Assembly: GCF_029626175.1 (NCBI RefSeq)
Contig: NZ_JARUBM010000002.1
Span: forward strand, 5,039,001 to 5,103,000
Direction: 5' to 3'
DNA length: 64,000 nucleotides
From: Micromonospora sp. WMMD1082
Lineage (GTDB): Bacteria > Actinomycetota > Actinomycetes > Mycobacteriales > Micromonosporaceae
In this document: positions 42,668 to 54,678 of the stretch, piece after piece
Numbering within the stretch: the stretch's first letter is position 1
Layout: the number at the start of each line of letters is the position of its first letter
Notes under the pieces: generated by a model
The model's input: only the letters and a program-made list of their open reading frames with translations
Databases searched by the model: none
Told to the model about the DNA's origin: nothing
Position numbers and translations under genes: made by a program

Positions 42668-43473
42668 ATCTTGAGGTCGAGGTTCTGTAGCACCGAGGGG
42701 GCGACCAGCCCGATGGCGGCCAGCACCGAGACGATGGTCAGCGCGGTGCGGACGAAGACGATCTCGGTCCGACCGCCGGCCCGCAGCGCGATCCTGTCGG
42801 GCAGGCTGATCGGCGTCCACATCCGCCGTTTGAGCGGGATCGGCCAGAGGATCGGCACGCCCGCCCGGGTGATCATGTCGCCGATGATGTGCACGAAGCA
42901 GCCCACACCGACCGCCAGGCCGATCATCGGATAGCCCCGGTCGCCGGGCAGGTTGGCGGCGGTGAAGACGGCGGCGCCGGCCGAGATCAGGGTGACGACG
43001 AGCCAGCCGGCGCGTTCGGCCCACTTGTCGAACAGCCCGCGCAGGGCCAGGCCGATCATGAAGAACAGGATGCCGATGACCGCCCACTTGCCGTACCGGG
43101 CGCACAACGTGGTGGTGCCCCAGCCCACCAGTACGGTGAAGGGGATGGTGTGGGTCAGCGTACGGTGGCCGTTGTTGCGCTTCGGGTCGCGGCTGAGCTT
43201 CGTGGCGTAGTAGACGCCCAGCGAGACCTTCTCCACCACCTCGGCGACGAACAGCGAGAAGACGCCGAAGGTGCGGGCCACCGTCGCGCCACCCCTGTTA
43301 CGGGTCACCTTGCCGGACAGGTCGAGGTCGGGCAGCAGCGCCCCGCCGGCGCAGACCGCCGTGCCGACGGCCAGCGCCAACGTCGACTGCTCGTAGTCGT
43401 AGAACTGCTGCAGCGCCCAGGCCCCGCTCAGCCATACCGCCGCGCCGGACAGCGCGTGCGACGGTCCCATCAT
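42664..43473 (-). CDS. YdjM-like membrane-bound metal-dependent hydrolase
   Basis: A 269-residue inner-membrane protein of the YdjM/DUF457 family. Conserved polar residues in membrane context match the family: GPSHALSGAAVW (His), GALLPDLDL (Asp-x-Asp), NNGHRTLTHT (His, His) and VGCFVHIIGDMIT (His, Asp). Four or more hydrophobic helices alternate with these. Start at the first of two adjacent ATGs (43473), with GGAGGG nine bases upstream. First gene of a two-gene unit with the amidohydrolase. Biological role uncertain; LexA-controlled in E. coli, but no SOS box is visible here. Confidence 0.82.
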   Translation of the reverse strand: MMGPSHALSGAAVWLSGAWALQQFYDYEQSTLALAVGTAVCAGGALLPDLDLSGKVTRNRGGATVARTFGVFSLFVAEVVEKVSLGVYYATKLSRDPKRNNGHRTLTHTIPFTVLVGWGTTTLCARYGKWAVIGILFFMIGLALRGLFDKWAERAGWLVVTLISAGAAVFTAANLPGDRGYPMIGLAVGVGCFVHIIGDMITRAGVPILWPIPLKRRMWTPISLPDRIALRAGGRTEIVFVRTALTIVSVLAAIGLVAPSVLQNLDLKI

Positions 43474-43763
43474 CTCGGCTCGCCCTCCCCAGGGATCTTG
43501 AGCGCCAAAACTACGCCACTGTAATTCGCTGCGGCGCCGCAGGGGGAGCACCCAACCGGTCCACAGGGGACGATGCCGGGACACGGTCGGTGGACCGGGC
43601 CGACCACCAGGGAGTATCGCAGTCCGCGCGCCGATCACCGGGCGCTGTGTCGGCCATGGGACGCGGCGCCGTCGGTGCGGCGCGGTAACGTCCTCGGACG
43701 GTGCCGCTCCCGGTGTGGCCGGGGTGCAGGCACCCGCCACCGGTGGACGGCGGGGAGGATCCG

Positions 43764-44141
43764 ATGACCGAGGACGTCACGTTCGACGGGATCGCCCCGG
43801 TCGTACCGGTGCGTGACCTGGATGCCGCGCTCGACCGCTACGAGCGGCTCGGCTTCACCGTGCGCGCGCACACCGGCGCCGAGCGGTACGGCTTCGTGGC
43901 GCGCGGCCAGGTGTCGCTGCACCTCACCGAATGGGCCGAGCACGACCCGACCCGCACGGCGTCGGCGGTCTACCTCTACGTCTCCGACGCCGACGCGCTG
44001 CACGCCGACTGGGCCGCGTCAGGTGTCGAGGGCCGGCTGGGCGAGCCGCGCGACACCCCGTACGGCCTGCGTGAGTTCGCCTTCGTCGACCCGGACGGGA
44101 CCCTGCACCGCGTCGGCTCCCCGCTCACCGGGCGAGCCTGA
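43764..44141 (+). CDS. VOC family protein (bleomycin-resistance-like)
   Basis: A 125-residue single-unit VOC fold protein. Seen: PVVPVRDLDAALDRYERLGF, ARGQVSLHLTEW and FAFVDPDGTLHRVGSPL. The pattern resembles bleomycin-binding proteins, which trap drug as a dimer without catalysis, though many members have other ligands. GGGGAGG precedes ATG 43764 at ideal spacing. The 290 bp upstream hold no gene and no clear regulatory element. It is followed after 45 bp by a FUSC gene on the same strand; cotranscription is possible. Confidence 0.85.
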   Translation: MTEDVTFDGIAPVVPVRDLDAALDRYERLGFTVRAHTGAERYGFVARGQVSLHLTEWAEHDPTRTASAVYLYVSDADALHADWAASGVEGRLGEPRDTPYGLREFAFVDPDGTLHRVGSPLTGRA

Positions 44142-44186
44142 GCGCGCGGTGGCGTTCCCGGCGACCGATCGGGGGTAAGCCCGGCC

Positions 44187-45365
44187 ATGGCTGACCGGAG
44201 CGACGCCGTGTGCCCCTGTTCCTCGGCCGAGGCGGCGGCCAGGGAGATCACCATGCGGGTCCGGCGGCACGGCGGCGAGATGGGCCGCCTGCGGCTGCGC
44301 CAGCTGGAGATCATCCTGGTCATCGCGGGTCAGGCGGGTGTCGCCGCGGCACTGTCCTGGGCGGTCGCCCATAACCTGCTCGACCGGCCGTTCCCGATCT
44401 TCGCCCCGAGCGCGGCGGTGGGCATCATCGTGGCCGCCCTCGGTCAGCGGGCTCGGCGTACCGTCGAACTGATGCTCGGCGTCGCGCTGGGGCTCGTCGT
44501 GGGCAACCTCCTGCTGCTCGTCCTCGGGTTCGGTGCCTGGCAACTCGGCGTGGTCGTCGCGCTCGCCATCACCGTCGCGCTGCTGCTGACCGGGCGTAGC
44601 GGCGCGCTCGTGGCGCAGGCCGGCAGCGCCGCCGTCCTGATAGCCACCCTGTCACCGGGCGAGCCGGACCTCGAATGGTCCCGCCTGCTCGACGCCGCGG
44701 TCGGCGGCGTCGTCGGACTGGTCGTGGTCGGGTTGCTGCTGCCGGTCAACCCGATGCGCGTCATCGACCGCGCCGCCACACCGATCATCACGACCCTGCA
44801 CGAGCAGCTACAGGAGATCGCACACGCGATGACCGAGCGGGATGCCGGCCGCGCGGTGCGGGCACTGGACCGACTCCGTGCGGTGGACGCCGACGTCGAC
44901 CGGCTGCACGAATCCCTCCAGGGCGCCGAGGAGGTGGCTCTCATCGCGCCGCGGCACTGGCGCCGCCGCCACGACGTCGAGCGCTACCTGCGCGGAGTCC
45001 AGCACTTCGACCGGGTGATGATCGAGTGTCGTGGGCTGGCCCGCTGGACGGCCACCAGCCTCCAGAACGGGGAGCGACTTCCGGCGGAGCTGCCCGTCGC
45101 CGTGCGGCGGCTCGCGGAAGCGCTCCGGCTGCTGCGGCAGGAATCCCGGACCGGCAGGCCACCCACGAAGGCGCTGCGCCTGGCCCTGGCCACCGCGGAA
45201 GCGGCGGGCCGGGCGCGCGTACACCCCCTGGAGCGATACGCCGACGGCGTGGTGACCCGGTTGTTCACCGCGGTGAGCGACCTCATCCGGTCGATCGGGT
45301 ACGAACCGGATCGCGCGAACCGGATGACCCGGGCGGCGGCGCAGCGGGCCACGCGCGATGCCTGA
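44187..45365 (+). CDS. FUSC family membrane protein (aromatic acid exporter-like)
   Basis: A 392-residue FUSC/YccS-type protein. An N-terminal half-bundle of about six helices (residues 45-195: LEIILVIAGQAGVAAALSWA, VELMLGVALGLVVGNLLLL, LLDAAVGGVVGLVVVGLLLP) is followed by a cytosolic helical region of about 190 residues rich in Arg and Glu, likely coiled coil. Related proteins export aromatic acids or are membrane scaffolds; the substrate is unknown. The first 30 residues (MADRSDAVCPCSSAEAAA) are poorly conserved-looking, and ATG 44253 or 44280 could be the true start. Confidence 0.8.
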   Translation: MADRSDAVCPCSSAEAAAREITMRVRRHGGEMGRLRLRQLEIILVIAGQAGVAAALSWAVAHNLLDRPFPIFAPSAAVGIIVAALGQRARRTVELMLGVALGLVVGNLLLLVLGFGAWQLGVVVALAITVALLLTGRSGALVAQAGSAAVLIATLSPGEPDLEWSRLLDAAVGGVVGLVVVGLLLPVNPMRVIDRAATPIITTLHEQLQEIAHAMTERDAGRAVRALDRLRAVDADVDRLHESLQGAEEVALIAPRHWRRRHDVERYLRGVQHFDRVMIECRGLARWTATSLQNGERLPAELPVAVRRLAEALRLLRQESRTGRPPTKALRLALATAEAAGRARVHPLERYADGVVTRLFTAVSDLIRSIGYEPDRANRMTRAAAQRATRDA

Positions 45366-45367
45366 CG

Positions 45368-45946
45368 TCACCACCAGCGCTTGCGCGGCGGGCGGACGGT
45401 CACGTCCCCGAAGATCGCGCGGCAGTGCACCTCGATCACCGGGGCGCCCGCGGCGACCGGCCCGCTCAGCTTGGACTGCTTACTGCCGAAGACCGCACTA
45501 CCGGTGAGCCGGACGTCCGTGCCCTCCGCGACCACGATCGTGACGTTGCCGAAGATCGCCTCCGCATCGATCCGGGTCACCCTCCCGGGCAGCCGGGCCT
45601 CGTGCAGCTCGATCCGGCAGTCGCCGAAGACGGCCCGGGCATCGATGCGCTCCGGCACCGGCCAGGCGCCCTTGCGCACGTCGTTGCCGAAGACGGCCAG
45701 GAGCCGCTCCGATGCCGGGACGAGCGCACCGGTGGCCGGTCGGCCGGGCGCGTCCGGCAGGTCGCTGGTCAGCTTGGCCAGCTCGCCCCGGGTGAGCGCG
45801 GCGTGGGCGGCGCCGGCCCGCTCGGTGTACTCGTCGAGGGTGAGTCGGCCCTCGGCGGCCGCCTTGCCGAGCAGCTCCACGACCTCCTCCCGTTCCCGGT
45901 CGGAGACTCGCAGCCGGTCGTTGTCGTCGTTCCTGTCGCGTTCCAC
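45368..45946 (-). CDS. DUF1707 and LiaF-like domain protein
   Basis: A 192-residue protein. DUF1707 domain at the N-terminus (LRVSDREREEVVELLGKAAA with LTLDEYTER), then a cell-wall-active-antibiotic response (LiaF C-terminal-like) beta-helix domain with repeated VFGDxxIEL and IFGNVTIVV units. No membrane helix. Family members are common in actinobacteria and probably sense envelope stress, but the function is unproven. GTG 45946 is the start. It is convergent with the FUSC gene, whose stop lies 2 bp away. Confidence 0.85.
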   Translation of the reverse strand: MERDRNDDNDRLRVSDREREEVVELLGKAAAEGRLTLDEYTERAGAAHAALTRGELAKLTSDLPDAPGRPATGALVPASERLLAVFGNDVRKGAWPVPERIDARAVFGDCRIELHEARLPGRVTRIDAEAIFGNVTIVVAEGTDVRLTGSAVFGSKQSKLSGPVAAGAPVIEVHCRAIFGDVTVRPPRKRWW

Positions 45947-45976
45947 CGCCCGAGACTAACGGCGCCCCGCGAACCG

Positions 45977-46002
45977 CCCCTCCCTCGCGGGGGAGGGAGG
46001 GG
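45977..46002 (-). terminator. Hairpin after the GT4 glycosyltransferase gene
   Basis: Arms CCCCTCCCT (45977-45985) and AGGGAGGGG (45994-46002), 13 bp past the minus-strand stop codon at 46015. Confidence 0.55.
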
Positions 46003-46014
46003 ATTGGGGTGGGG

Positions 46015-47343
46015 CTAGGAGGCGGCGACGTGGATGGCGAGGAGGTTGCCGTCGGGGATGGTGATGGCCCGTCGGGGCGGCCCGTCGGGGTCCGCGCGGC
46101 GGGCGTGCGGCGGGACGTGGTCGCGGCGGGCGGCGGCGTACGTCTGGGCGGTGCGCGTGGCGATGGTGGCCCAGCCGTACCGCTGGCCGACCATGCTGCG
46201 GGCCCGCCGAGCCACCCGTCGGGCGAAGACCTCGTCGCCGAGGAGTTGCCCGACGGCGCCGGCCAGGGCCGGCGGGTCGCTGTGCGGGAAGGTGACGCCG
46301 GTGACGCCCGGTTCGACGATCTCCGCCAGCCCGCCGGTGCGGGCCACGGCCAGCGGTGCCCCGGCCGCCGCGGCCTCCAGGGCCACCATGCCGAAGGGCT
46401 CGTAGAGGCTCGGTACGACGGTCGCGTCGGTGGCGCCGAGCACCGCCGGCAGCTGGGTGTTGTCGAGGAAACCCGCGAAGCGTACGGCCCCGCCGAGCCC
46501 GAGCTGGCGGGTCCGGTCCTCCAACTCGCCCCGGTAGGGGCCGTCCCCGGCGATCAGCACCCGCAGCCCGGGGTGCCGCACGCGCAGCTGTGGCACGGCG
46601 TCGACCAGGTGCTGCACGCCCTTCTCGTAGACCAGCCGGCCCGCGTAGCCGATCAGCGGGCCGGTCCCGGCGAAGCGGGCGCGGGCCGAGGCGACGGCGC
46701 GGGGGCGGGCGCGCCAGGCCCGGTCGTCGACGCCGTTGGGCACCACGTCGATCTGGTCCTCCGGCGTCTCGAACAGCGTGGCGACCTGCTCGCGCATGTA
46801 GCCGGAGCAGGCGATGACGCGGGTCGAGGCGTTGCTGAGCCAGTGCTCGACGCCGTGGATGGTGCGGTTCATCTCCTCGGGCAGCCAGCCCTGGTGCCGG
46901 CCGGCCTCGGTGGCGTGCATGGTGGTCACCAGCGGCAGGCGCAGGTGCTCGGCGAGGGTGATGGCGGTGTGCGCGACGAGCCAGTCGTGCGCGTGGACGA
47001 CGTCGTAGTCGCCGGTGTCGGCGGCGCGCAGGGCGGCCCGGGTCAGGGTGTGGTTGAACGCCATCGTCCAGGCCAGCAGCGAGCCGGTGGCCAGCGGGAA
47101 GGTGACCGGGTCCTCGGCGGCGCGCAGCACGCGTACGCCGTCGATGTGTTCCTCCAGCGGCGCGCCGTCGGCGTGGCGGGTGACGACGGTGACCTCGTGC
47201 CCGGCGGCGGCCAGGGCCACGGAGAGGGCGTGCACGTGTCGGCCGAGACCGCCGACGAGGACGGGTGGGTACTCCCAGGACAGCATCAGCACCCGCTGCG
47301 AGCGTGCGGGGTTGATGTCGATCACGTCGGCGTTCGGTGACAT
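46015..47343 (-). CDS. GT4 family glycosyltransferase (glycogen synthase-like)
   Basis: A 442-residue GT-B fold glycosyltransferase of family GT4. The N-terminal acceptor domain begins VLMLSWEYPPVLVGGLGRHV, the lid pattern of glycogen/maltose-phosphate synthases such as GlgM; the donor domain has GYAGRLVYEKGVQHLV and EPFGMVALEAAAAG, the E-x7-E motif. Together with the adjacent debranching enzyme gene upstream it suggests alpha-glucan synthesis, with ADP- or UDP-glucose as donor (inferred). AAAGGGGG stands before ATG 47343. A LacI-type operator-like sequence lies 131 bp upstream. Confidence 0.87.
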   Translation of the reverse strand: MSPNADVIDINPARSQRVLMLSWEYPPVLVGGLGRHVHALSVALAAAGHEVTVVTRHADGAPLEEHIDGVRVLRAAEDPVTFPLATGSLLAWTMAFNHTLTRAALRAADTGDYDVVHAHDWLVAHTAITLAEHLRLPLVTTMHATEAGRHQGWLPEEMNRTIHGVEHWLSNASTRVIACSGYMREQVATLFETPEDQIDVVPNGVDDRAWRARPRAVASARARFAGTGPLIGYAGRLVYEKGVQHLVDAVPQLRVRHPGLRVLIAGDGPYRGELEDRTRQLGLGGAVRFAGFLDNTQLPAVLGATDATVVPSLYEPFGMVALEAAAAGAPLAVARTGGLAEIVEPGVTGVTFPHSDPPALAGAVGQLLGDEVFARRVARRARSMVGQRYGWATIATRTAQTYAAARRDHVPPHARRADPDGPPRRAITIPDGNLLAIHVAAS

Positions 47344-47474
47344 ACGCGCCCCCTTTGAGTTGTCTCCGCGCGGCGGCCCGCCGCCCCCCGGTGGGCGGTG
47401 TCCAGGTCACGGCCGGATCGGGACCAATCCTGGTCGGGGCTGGATAACCAGCCGAGACGTACCCGTTGCAGGGG

Positions 47475-47488
47475 TGTAAAGCGCTAAC
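47475..47488. promoter_or_regulatory. LacI-family operator-like sequence
   Basis: TGTAAAGCGCTAAC has the central CG-type palindrome and A-rich flanks of LacI/GalR operators. It overlaps the debranching-enzyme stop codon and lies upstream of the GT4 gene. Confidence 0.3.
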
Positions 47489-49418
47489 GGCGGGCGCGCA
47501 GCAGCTCCGCGACCGACCACGCCTGGAAGGGGCATCCGGTGGCGGTGTGTGGTGCCGTGCCGTCGGCGGTCTCGCTGACCGAGCCGAGACCGTACTCGGT
47601 CAGGTGCGCCTCCAGACCGGTGAAGAGCGCGTCGACCGGCAGGCCCGCCCGGCGGGTGGCGTCGGCGTACGGGCCGATCAGCCACGGCCAGACGGTGCCC
47701 TGGTGGTACGCGGTGTCCCGCTCGGCCGGCCCGCCCCGGTGCCGGTCGTGGAAGCCGGGACAGTCGGGGGAGAGGCTGCGGGGGCCGAGCGGGGTGAGCA
47801 GCCCGGCGCCGACGCGGCCCAGCGCCTCGGGGTCCGGCTCCAGCGGTGCGAACGGCAGCGACCAGGCCAGCAACTGGTTGGGGCGCAGCAGGTCGTCGTC
47901 GTGGTGCGCCGCGCCACCCAGCGGGTACGCCGGTGCGGGCGCGTCGACCACGTCGTGCAGCCAGCCGGCCGGGGTGGGGAAGCGGTCCCGGAACGCCGTG
48001 ACCGCCCGCCGGTGCCACCGGTGCAGCCCGTCGGCGTCCCGCCCGGCCAGCTCGGTCAGCTCGATGACCCCGGCCAGACCGTTGATCCACAGTGCGTTGA
48101 CCTCGACCGGTTTGCCATGGCGGGGGGTGACCGGCACCCCGTACACGCGGGCGTCCATCCAGGTCAGTGCGGCGCCCGGGGCGCCCTGGGTGAGCAGCCC
48201 GTCGGCCGGGTCGACGACGATGCCGTAGCGGGTGCCGGCCAGGTGGGCGTCGACCACCGTGCGCAGCGCGGGCACCAGCTCGTCGCCGAGGTCGGTGTCG
48301 CCGGTGACGGTGACGTGCCGGCTGACCGCGTGCAGGAACCACAGCGTGCCGTCGACGGTGTTGTACTCGACCCGGCCGGTGTCGGCGGTGTTGGCCAGCA
48401 TCCCCTCCGACAGCCGCGCCGCGTACCCGCGCAGCAGCTCCCGGCCGAGTTCGGCCCGGCCGGTGTGCAGGAACAACCCCTCGTAGGAGATCATCGTGTC
48501 CCGCGACCAGGCGCCGAACCACGGATACCCGGCGACCACCTCCACGGCGGTGTCGTCGGTGCGGACCACGAACGCGTCGGCGGCCAGCGCCAGGGTGGCC
48601 CCGACGTCGTCGGCGGGTTTCGCCGCCGCCACCACCGCCCGGTTACGCCGCCGCGCCGCCGCCACCACCTCGGGCGCCGGGGGCGGTTGCTGGTCCAGCT
48701 GGCCCGCCCAGGCCAGCACCGACACCGTGTCCCCGGGGCGGCGCAGGGTGTCGTGGAACTGGCCCGCGTACCACAGGTCCTCCTCCGGGTGCAGGCCCCG
48801 GGCCGCCTCCTCGCGGTGGTGGACGCCCCGCCACCAGTGGCCCTGCGGCGTCCAACCGGGCCCGGACAGCCGGTACGCCTCCTCGATCACCGCGCCGCCG
48901 TCGACCGGGTCCATCCGCAGCGGCGGCCCGTCGCCGCGGCGCTCGCCGTGCGCGTCCCGCCAGGTGCCGGCGGCGGCCAACTCCAGCTCGACCGGGCCGC
49001 CGCTGACCAGCCGGTGCACCACCGCCACGCAGGAGCGGCCGTGCAGGGTGGCCAGTTCCCGCTCGATCACCACGTCGCCGATGCGCCACCGCCAGCGCGG
49101 CAGCCCGTCGGTCAGGTCGAAGCGTTCCAGCAGCTCGAAGCCGCGCGGGTCGAGGTCGCCGGAGGCCCACTCGTGCGCGCCGAGCCGGACCCGGGCGCCG
49201 GAGGGCAGCAGCACCGCCGGATCCAGGCTGGTCAGTCCGACCTTGCGGGAGGCCGGAGTGTCCCCCGGCACCACCAGCAGCCCGTGGTAGCGGCGGGTGC
49301 GCAACCCACCGACGGTGCCCATGGCGTATCCGCCGAGGCCGTCGGGCACCAGCCATTCGCGGCTGGCGGCGCTGGTCAGCTCGCCGCAGACCTGCGAACC
49401 GAAGTGAATCTCGATCAA
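47484..49418 (-). CDS. Glycogen debranching enzyme, amylo-alpha-1,6-glucosidase type
   Basis: A 644-residue GDE_N plus GDE_C protein (GH133-like). The N-terminal domain opens REWLVPDGLGGYAMGTV and RTRRYHGLLVV; the catalytic (alpha/alpha)6 barrel contains VEVVAGYPWFGAWSRDTMIS, GMLANTADTGRVEYNTVDGT, VEVNALWINGL and DTAYHQGTVWPWLIGPYADA, including the conserved acidic residues. It hydrolyses alpha-1,6 branch linkages of glycogen. TTG 49418 is the likely start, with GGAGG four bases upstream. The frame remains open for thousands of bases further upstream, but that is antisense to two real genes. Confidence 0.9.
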   Translation of the reverse strand: MIEIHFGSQVCGELTSAASREWLVPDGLGGYAMGTVGGLRTRRYHGLLVVPGDTPASRKVGLTSLDPAVLLPSGARVRLGAHEWASGDLDPRGFELLERFDLTDGLPRWRWRIGDVVIERELATLHGRSCVAVVHRLVSGGPVELELAAAGTWRDAHGERRGDGPPLRMDPVDGGAVIEEAYRLSGPGWTPQGHWWRGVHHREEAARGLHPEEDLWYAGQFHDTLRRPGDTVSVLAWAGQLDQQPPPAPEVVAAARRRNRAVVAAAKPADDVGATLALAADAFVVRTDDTAVEVVAGYPWFGAWSRDTMISYEGLFLHTGRAELGRELLRGYAARLSEGMLANTADTGRVEYNTVDGTLWFLHAVSRHVTVTGDTDLGDELVPALRTVVDAHLAGTRYGIVVDPADGLLTQGAPGAALTWMDARVYGVPVTPRHGKPVEVNALWINGLAGVIELTELAGRDADGLHRWHRRAVTAFRDRFPTPAGWLHDVVDAPAPAYPLGGAAHHDDDLLRPNQLLAWSLPFAPLEPDPEALGRVGAGLLTPLGPRSLSPDCPGFHDRHRGGPAERDTAYHQGTVWPWLIGPYADATRRAGLPVDALFTGLEAHLTEYGLGSVSETADGTAPHTATGCPFQAWSVAELLRARR

Positions 49419-49460
49419 CTTTCCTCCACCGGCGGCGGGGTGTAACACGACACGACGACA

Positions 49461-52157
<2,697 letters not shown>

Positions 52158-52202
52158 GCGGGCCCGGTCGCTCGCCCGGTGCCGCTCGCCCGGGCGGCGT
52201 GG

Positions 52203-52208
52203 GATGAT
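52203..52208 (+). promoter_or_regulatory. -10-like hexamer before a leaderless upstream ORF
   Basis: GATGAT ends seven bases before ATG 52216. The first base departs from the TAnnnT consensus. Confidence 0.35.
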
Positions 52209-52215
52209 CGGCCAC

Positions 52216-52248
52216 ATGCCGCCGGTACCCGATCCGCGCCCCCGGTGA
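52216..52248 (+). CDS. Short upstream ORF overlapping the next start (10 codons)
   Basis: Encodes MPPVPDPRPR and ends with TGA 52246-52248, which overlaps GTG 52245 of the regulator gene as GTGA. Four of ten residues are Pro, a feature that slows ribosomes. The hexamer GATGAT seven bases before the ATG suggests leaderless entry, with the regulator translated by coupling. No Shine-Dalgarno sequence serves GTG 52245. Confidence 0.45.
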   Translation: MPPVPDPRPR

Positions 52249-54611
52249 CCGAGCCGAACCGCTTCGGTCTGCTGCTGCGCCGGCACCGTACCGGCGCGGG
52301 GCTGACGATCGAGGAGTTGGCCGAGGCGTCGCGGGTCAGCATCCGGGCGATCGGCGACATGGAGCGCGGGCGCAGCCGGGTACCGCAACGGCGTACCGTC
52401 GAGGCGCTGGTCCGGGCGCTGAGGCTCTCGGAGGGCGCCGCCACCGCCCTGCGGGACAGCGCCCGTGCCGGCCGTCGCGTCGACCGGCCGGCGCCGGCGC
52501 TGGCGCCACCCCGGGCGGTCGCCGACTTCACCGGCCGGCAGGCGGAGTTGACCTGGTTGGGCGAACGGGTCGCGCGCGGTACCGCGCCCGGGGACCGGCC
52601 GGACGCCCCGGTGGTCGCGGTCGTCTCCGGGCCGCCCGGCCTGGGCAAGACCGCGCTGATCGTGCAGGCCGCGGCCCGGTACGCCGGATCGTTCCCCGAC
52701 GGGGTGCTCTTCGTCGACCTGCGCGGCCTCGACGCCGACCCGCCGCACCCCGGCGAACTGCTGCTCCGCCTGCTGACCGCGCTGGGCGTGGAGGAGACCC
52801 GGGTCGCGGGCGACGAGCACGCGCGGGGCGCGCAGTACCGGGCACTGCTGCGCGAGCGGCGCTGCCTGCTGCTGCTCGACAACGCCGCCGACGAGGCGCA
52901 GGTGCGCCCCCTGCTGCCGGGCACCGGGAGCACGATGACGATCATCACCAGCCGGCGGGCGCTGGCCGGGTTGGAGGCGGTCGACCGGCTCACCCTGCCG
53001 GCCCTCACCGGGGGTGAGGCCGTCAGCCTGCTGCAACGGATCGTCGGTACGGGACGCGCCGCCGCCGAGCCGGACGCCCTGCTGCTCGGCCTCGCGCGGG
53101 CCTGTGGGCAGCTGCCGCTGGCGCTGCGGATCGCCGGCAACCGCCTGCTCAGCCGCCCGGACTGGAGCATCGGGTACCTGCTGTCCCGACTGTCCGACCA
53201 GGACGATCGACTGGATCTGCTGGTCGCCGGGGACCTCCAGATCGCGGCGCCGTTCATGCTCTCGTACCGGCAGCTGTCCGCCGCCGCCGCGCGGACCTTC
53301 CGGCGGCTGTCGGTGATCCCCGGCCCGGACGCGGGCCCGGAACTGGCCGCCCGGGCGGCCGGCCTCGGCCGCCGCGAGACCGAGGCGGCCCTGGAGGAGT
53401 TGGCCGAACTCGGCCTGCTTCAGCCGGCCACCGACGGCCGCTACCGGTTCCACGACCTGCTGCGGCTGTTCGCCCGGGCCCGGCTGGCGGCCGAGGAGAG
53501 CGCGGCCGCGCGGCGCGACATCTCCGACCGCGTGGTCACCTGGCTGCTCGACACCGCGGTCGCCGCCGGACGATGGTTCGAACCGGGGTACGCCGACGGC
53601 GCCCCCGCCTCCGTCCCGGCCCCCGCACCGGCTCAGCGGTCCGGGCCGGCTGAGGGGTCCGGGCCGGCGGGTGGGTCCGGGCCGGCCGGTCCACCGTGGA
53701 CGACGGCGGAGGACGCCGGTCGCTGGATCGAGCGGGAGAGCCGCAACTGGCTCGGCGCGCTGCGGGAGGCCGCCGCCGCCGGCCGGCACGCCGAGGTGAT
53801 GACGGTCGCCGACTCCATGCACTGGTTCTCCGACCGGTGGACGCACTGGGAGCACTGGCTGGAGGTGTACCAGCTCTCGGCGGCCTCGGCCGAGGCGCTC
53901 GGTGACCTTCGCGGCCGGGCCGTTCACCTGAACTACGTCTCGTGGGCGTTCACGGCCTGCGCGATGCGCCCGGACCGTGCCGAGGAGCCGGCCCGGGAGG
54001 CGCTGCGCCTGGCCGCCGCCGCGGGCGACCCCAGCCAGCAGGGCTGGGCGTGGACCTACCTCGGGGCGGCGGCCCGCCGCCGGGGCGACGCCGCCCAGGC
54101 GCAGGAGGCCGCCGCGCAGGCCCTGCCGTTGTTCGAGGCCGGCGCCGACTGGGACGGCTACGCGCAGGGACTGTCGCTGCTGGCCGGCAGCCTGGCCGGG
54201 GCGGGCCGGCACCGGGAGGCCATCGCGCAGTACCGTCGATTGGCGGACCTGCTGGCCGACCCGGGCCGGGCACCGTCCCCGCTGATCGGGGACGTCACCG
54301 CCGGTCATCTGCACCTGAACGTCGGCCTGAGCCAGCTGGCGCTGCGACGGTGGGCGGCCGCCGCGACCAGCTTCCGGGCGGCGCTGCCCCTGCTCCAGCG
54401 GGCCGGGATACGGCAGAGCGAGGCGCGATGCCGGTACGGGCTGGGTACCGCCTCGGCCCGGCTGGGACGGGCCGACGAGGCCCGGGGCGAGCTGCGACGA
54501 GCGGCCCGGATCGCCCGCCGTGTCGGGCCGACGGATCTGGTGGACCTGGTGGAGCTGGCGCTGCGCCGGCTCGCCGAACCCGGGCCGCCGGCGAGTCGAC
54601 GGGCACTCTGA
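52245..54611 (+). CDS. XRE-NB-ARC-TPR regulator (AfsR/STAND-like)
   Basis: A 788-residue signal-transduction ATPase. An XRE helix-turn-helix (residues 5-65: LLLRRHRTGAGLTIEELAEA and SRVSIRAIGDMERG) precedes an NB-ARC domain with Walker A SGPPGLGKTALI (about residue 128), Walker B RCLLLLDNAADE and the ARC blocks GLARACGQLPLALRIAGN; the last 290 residues are TPR-like helical repeats. A repetitive linker (GPAEGSGPAGGSGPAG) sits before the TPR part. Such STAND proteins gate gene expression on ligand binding. Convergent with the protease gene; divergent target not evident. Start GTG 52245 is coupled to a 10-codon ORF. Confidence 0.88.
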   Translation: MTEPNRFGLLLRRHRTGAGLTIEELAEASRVSIRAIGDMERGRSRVPQRRTVEALVRALRLSEGAATALRDSARAGRRVDRPAPALAPPRAVADFTGRQAELTWLGERVARGTAPGDRPDAPVVAVVSGPPGLGKTALIVQAAARYAGSFPDGVLFVDLRGLDADPPHPGELLLRLLTALGVEETRVAGDEHARGAQYRALLRERRCLLLLDNAADEAQVRPLLPGTGSTMTIITSRRALAGLEAVDRLTLPALTGGEAVSLLQRIVGTGRAAAEPDALLLGLARACGQLPLALRIAGNRLLSRPDWSIGYLLSRLSDQDDRLDLLVAGDLQIAAPFMLSYRQLSAAAARTFRRLSVIPGPDAGPELAARAAGLGRRETEAALEELAELGLLQPATDGRYRFHDLLRLFARARLAAEESAAARRDISDRVVTWLLDTAVAAGRWFEPGYADGAPASVPAPAPAQRSGPAEGSGPAGGSGPAGPPWTTAEDAGRWIERESRNWLGALREAAAAGRHAEVMTVADSMHWFSDRWTHWEHWLEVYQLSAASAEALGDLRGRAVHLNYVSWAFTACAMRPDRAEEPAREALRLAAAAGDPSQQGWAWTYLGAAARRRGDAAQAQEAAAQALPLFEAGADWDGYAQGLSLLAGSLAGAGRHREAIAQYRRLADLLADPGRAPSPLIGDVTAGHLHLNVGLSQLALRRWAAAATSFRAALPLLQRAGIRQSEARCRYGLGTASARLGRADEARGELRRAARIARRVGPTDLVDLVELALRRLAEPGPPASRRAL

Positions 54612-54631
54612 ACGGCGGGCCTTCGGAACGG

Positions 54632-54662
54632 CGGCGGCCGGGCAGGTCGTGCCCGGCCGCCG
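54632..54662. terminator. Bidirectional terminator
   Basis: Perfect 13-bp arms 54632-54644 and 54650-54662 with a five-base loop, between the convergent regulator and protease genes. Confidence 0.8.
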
Positions 54663-54678
54663 CGCGTCCGTCACCGGT

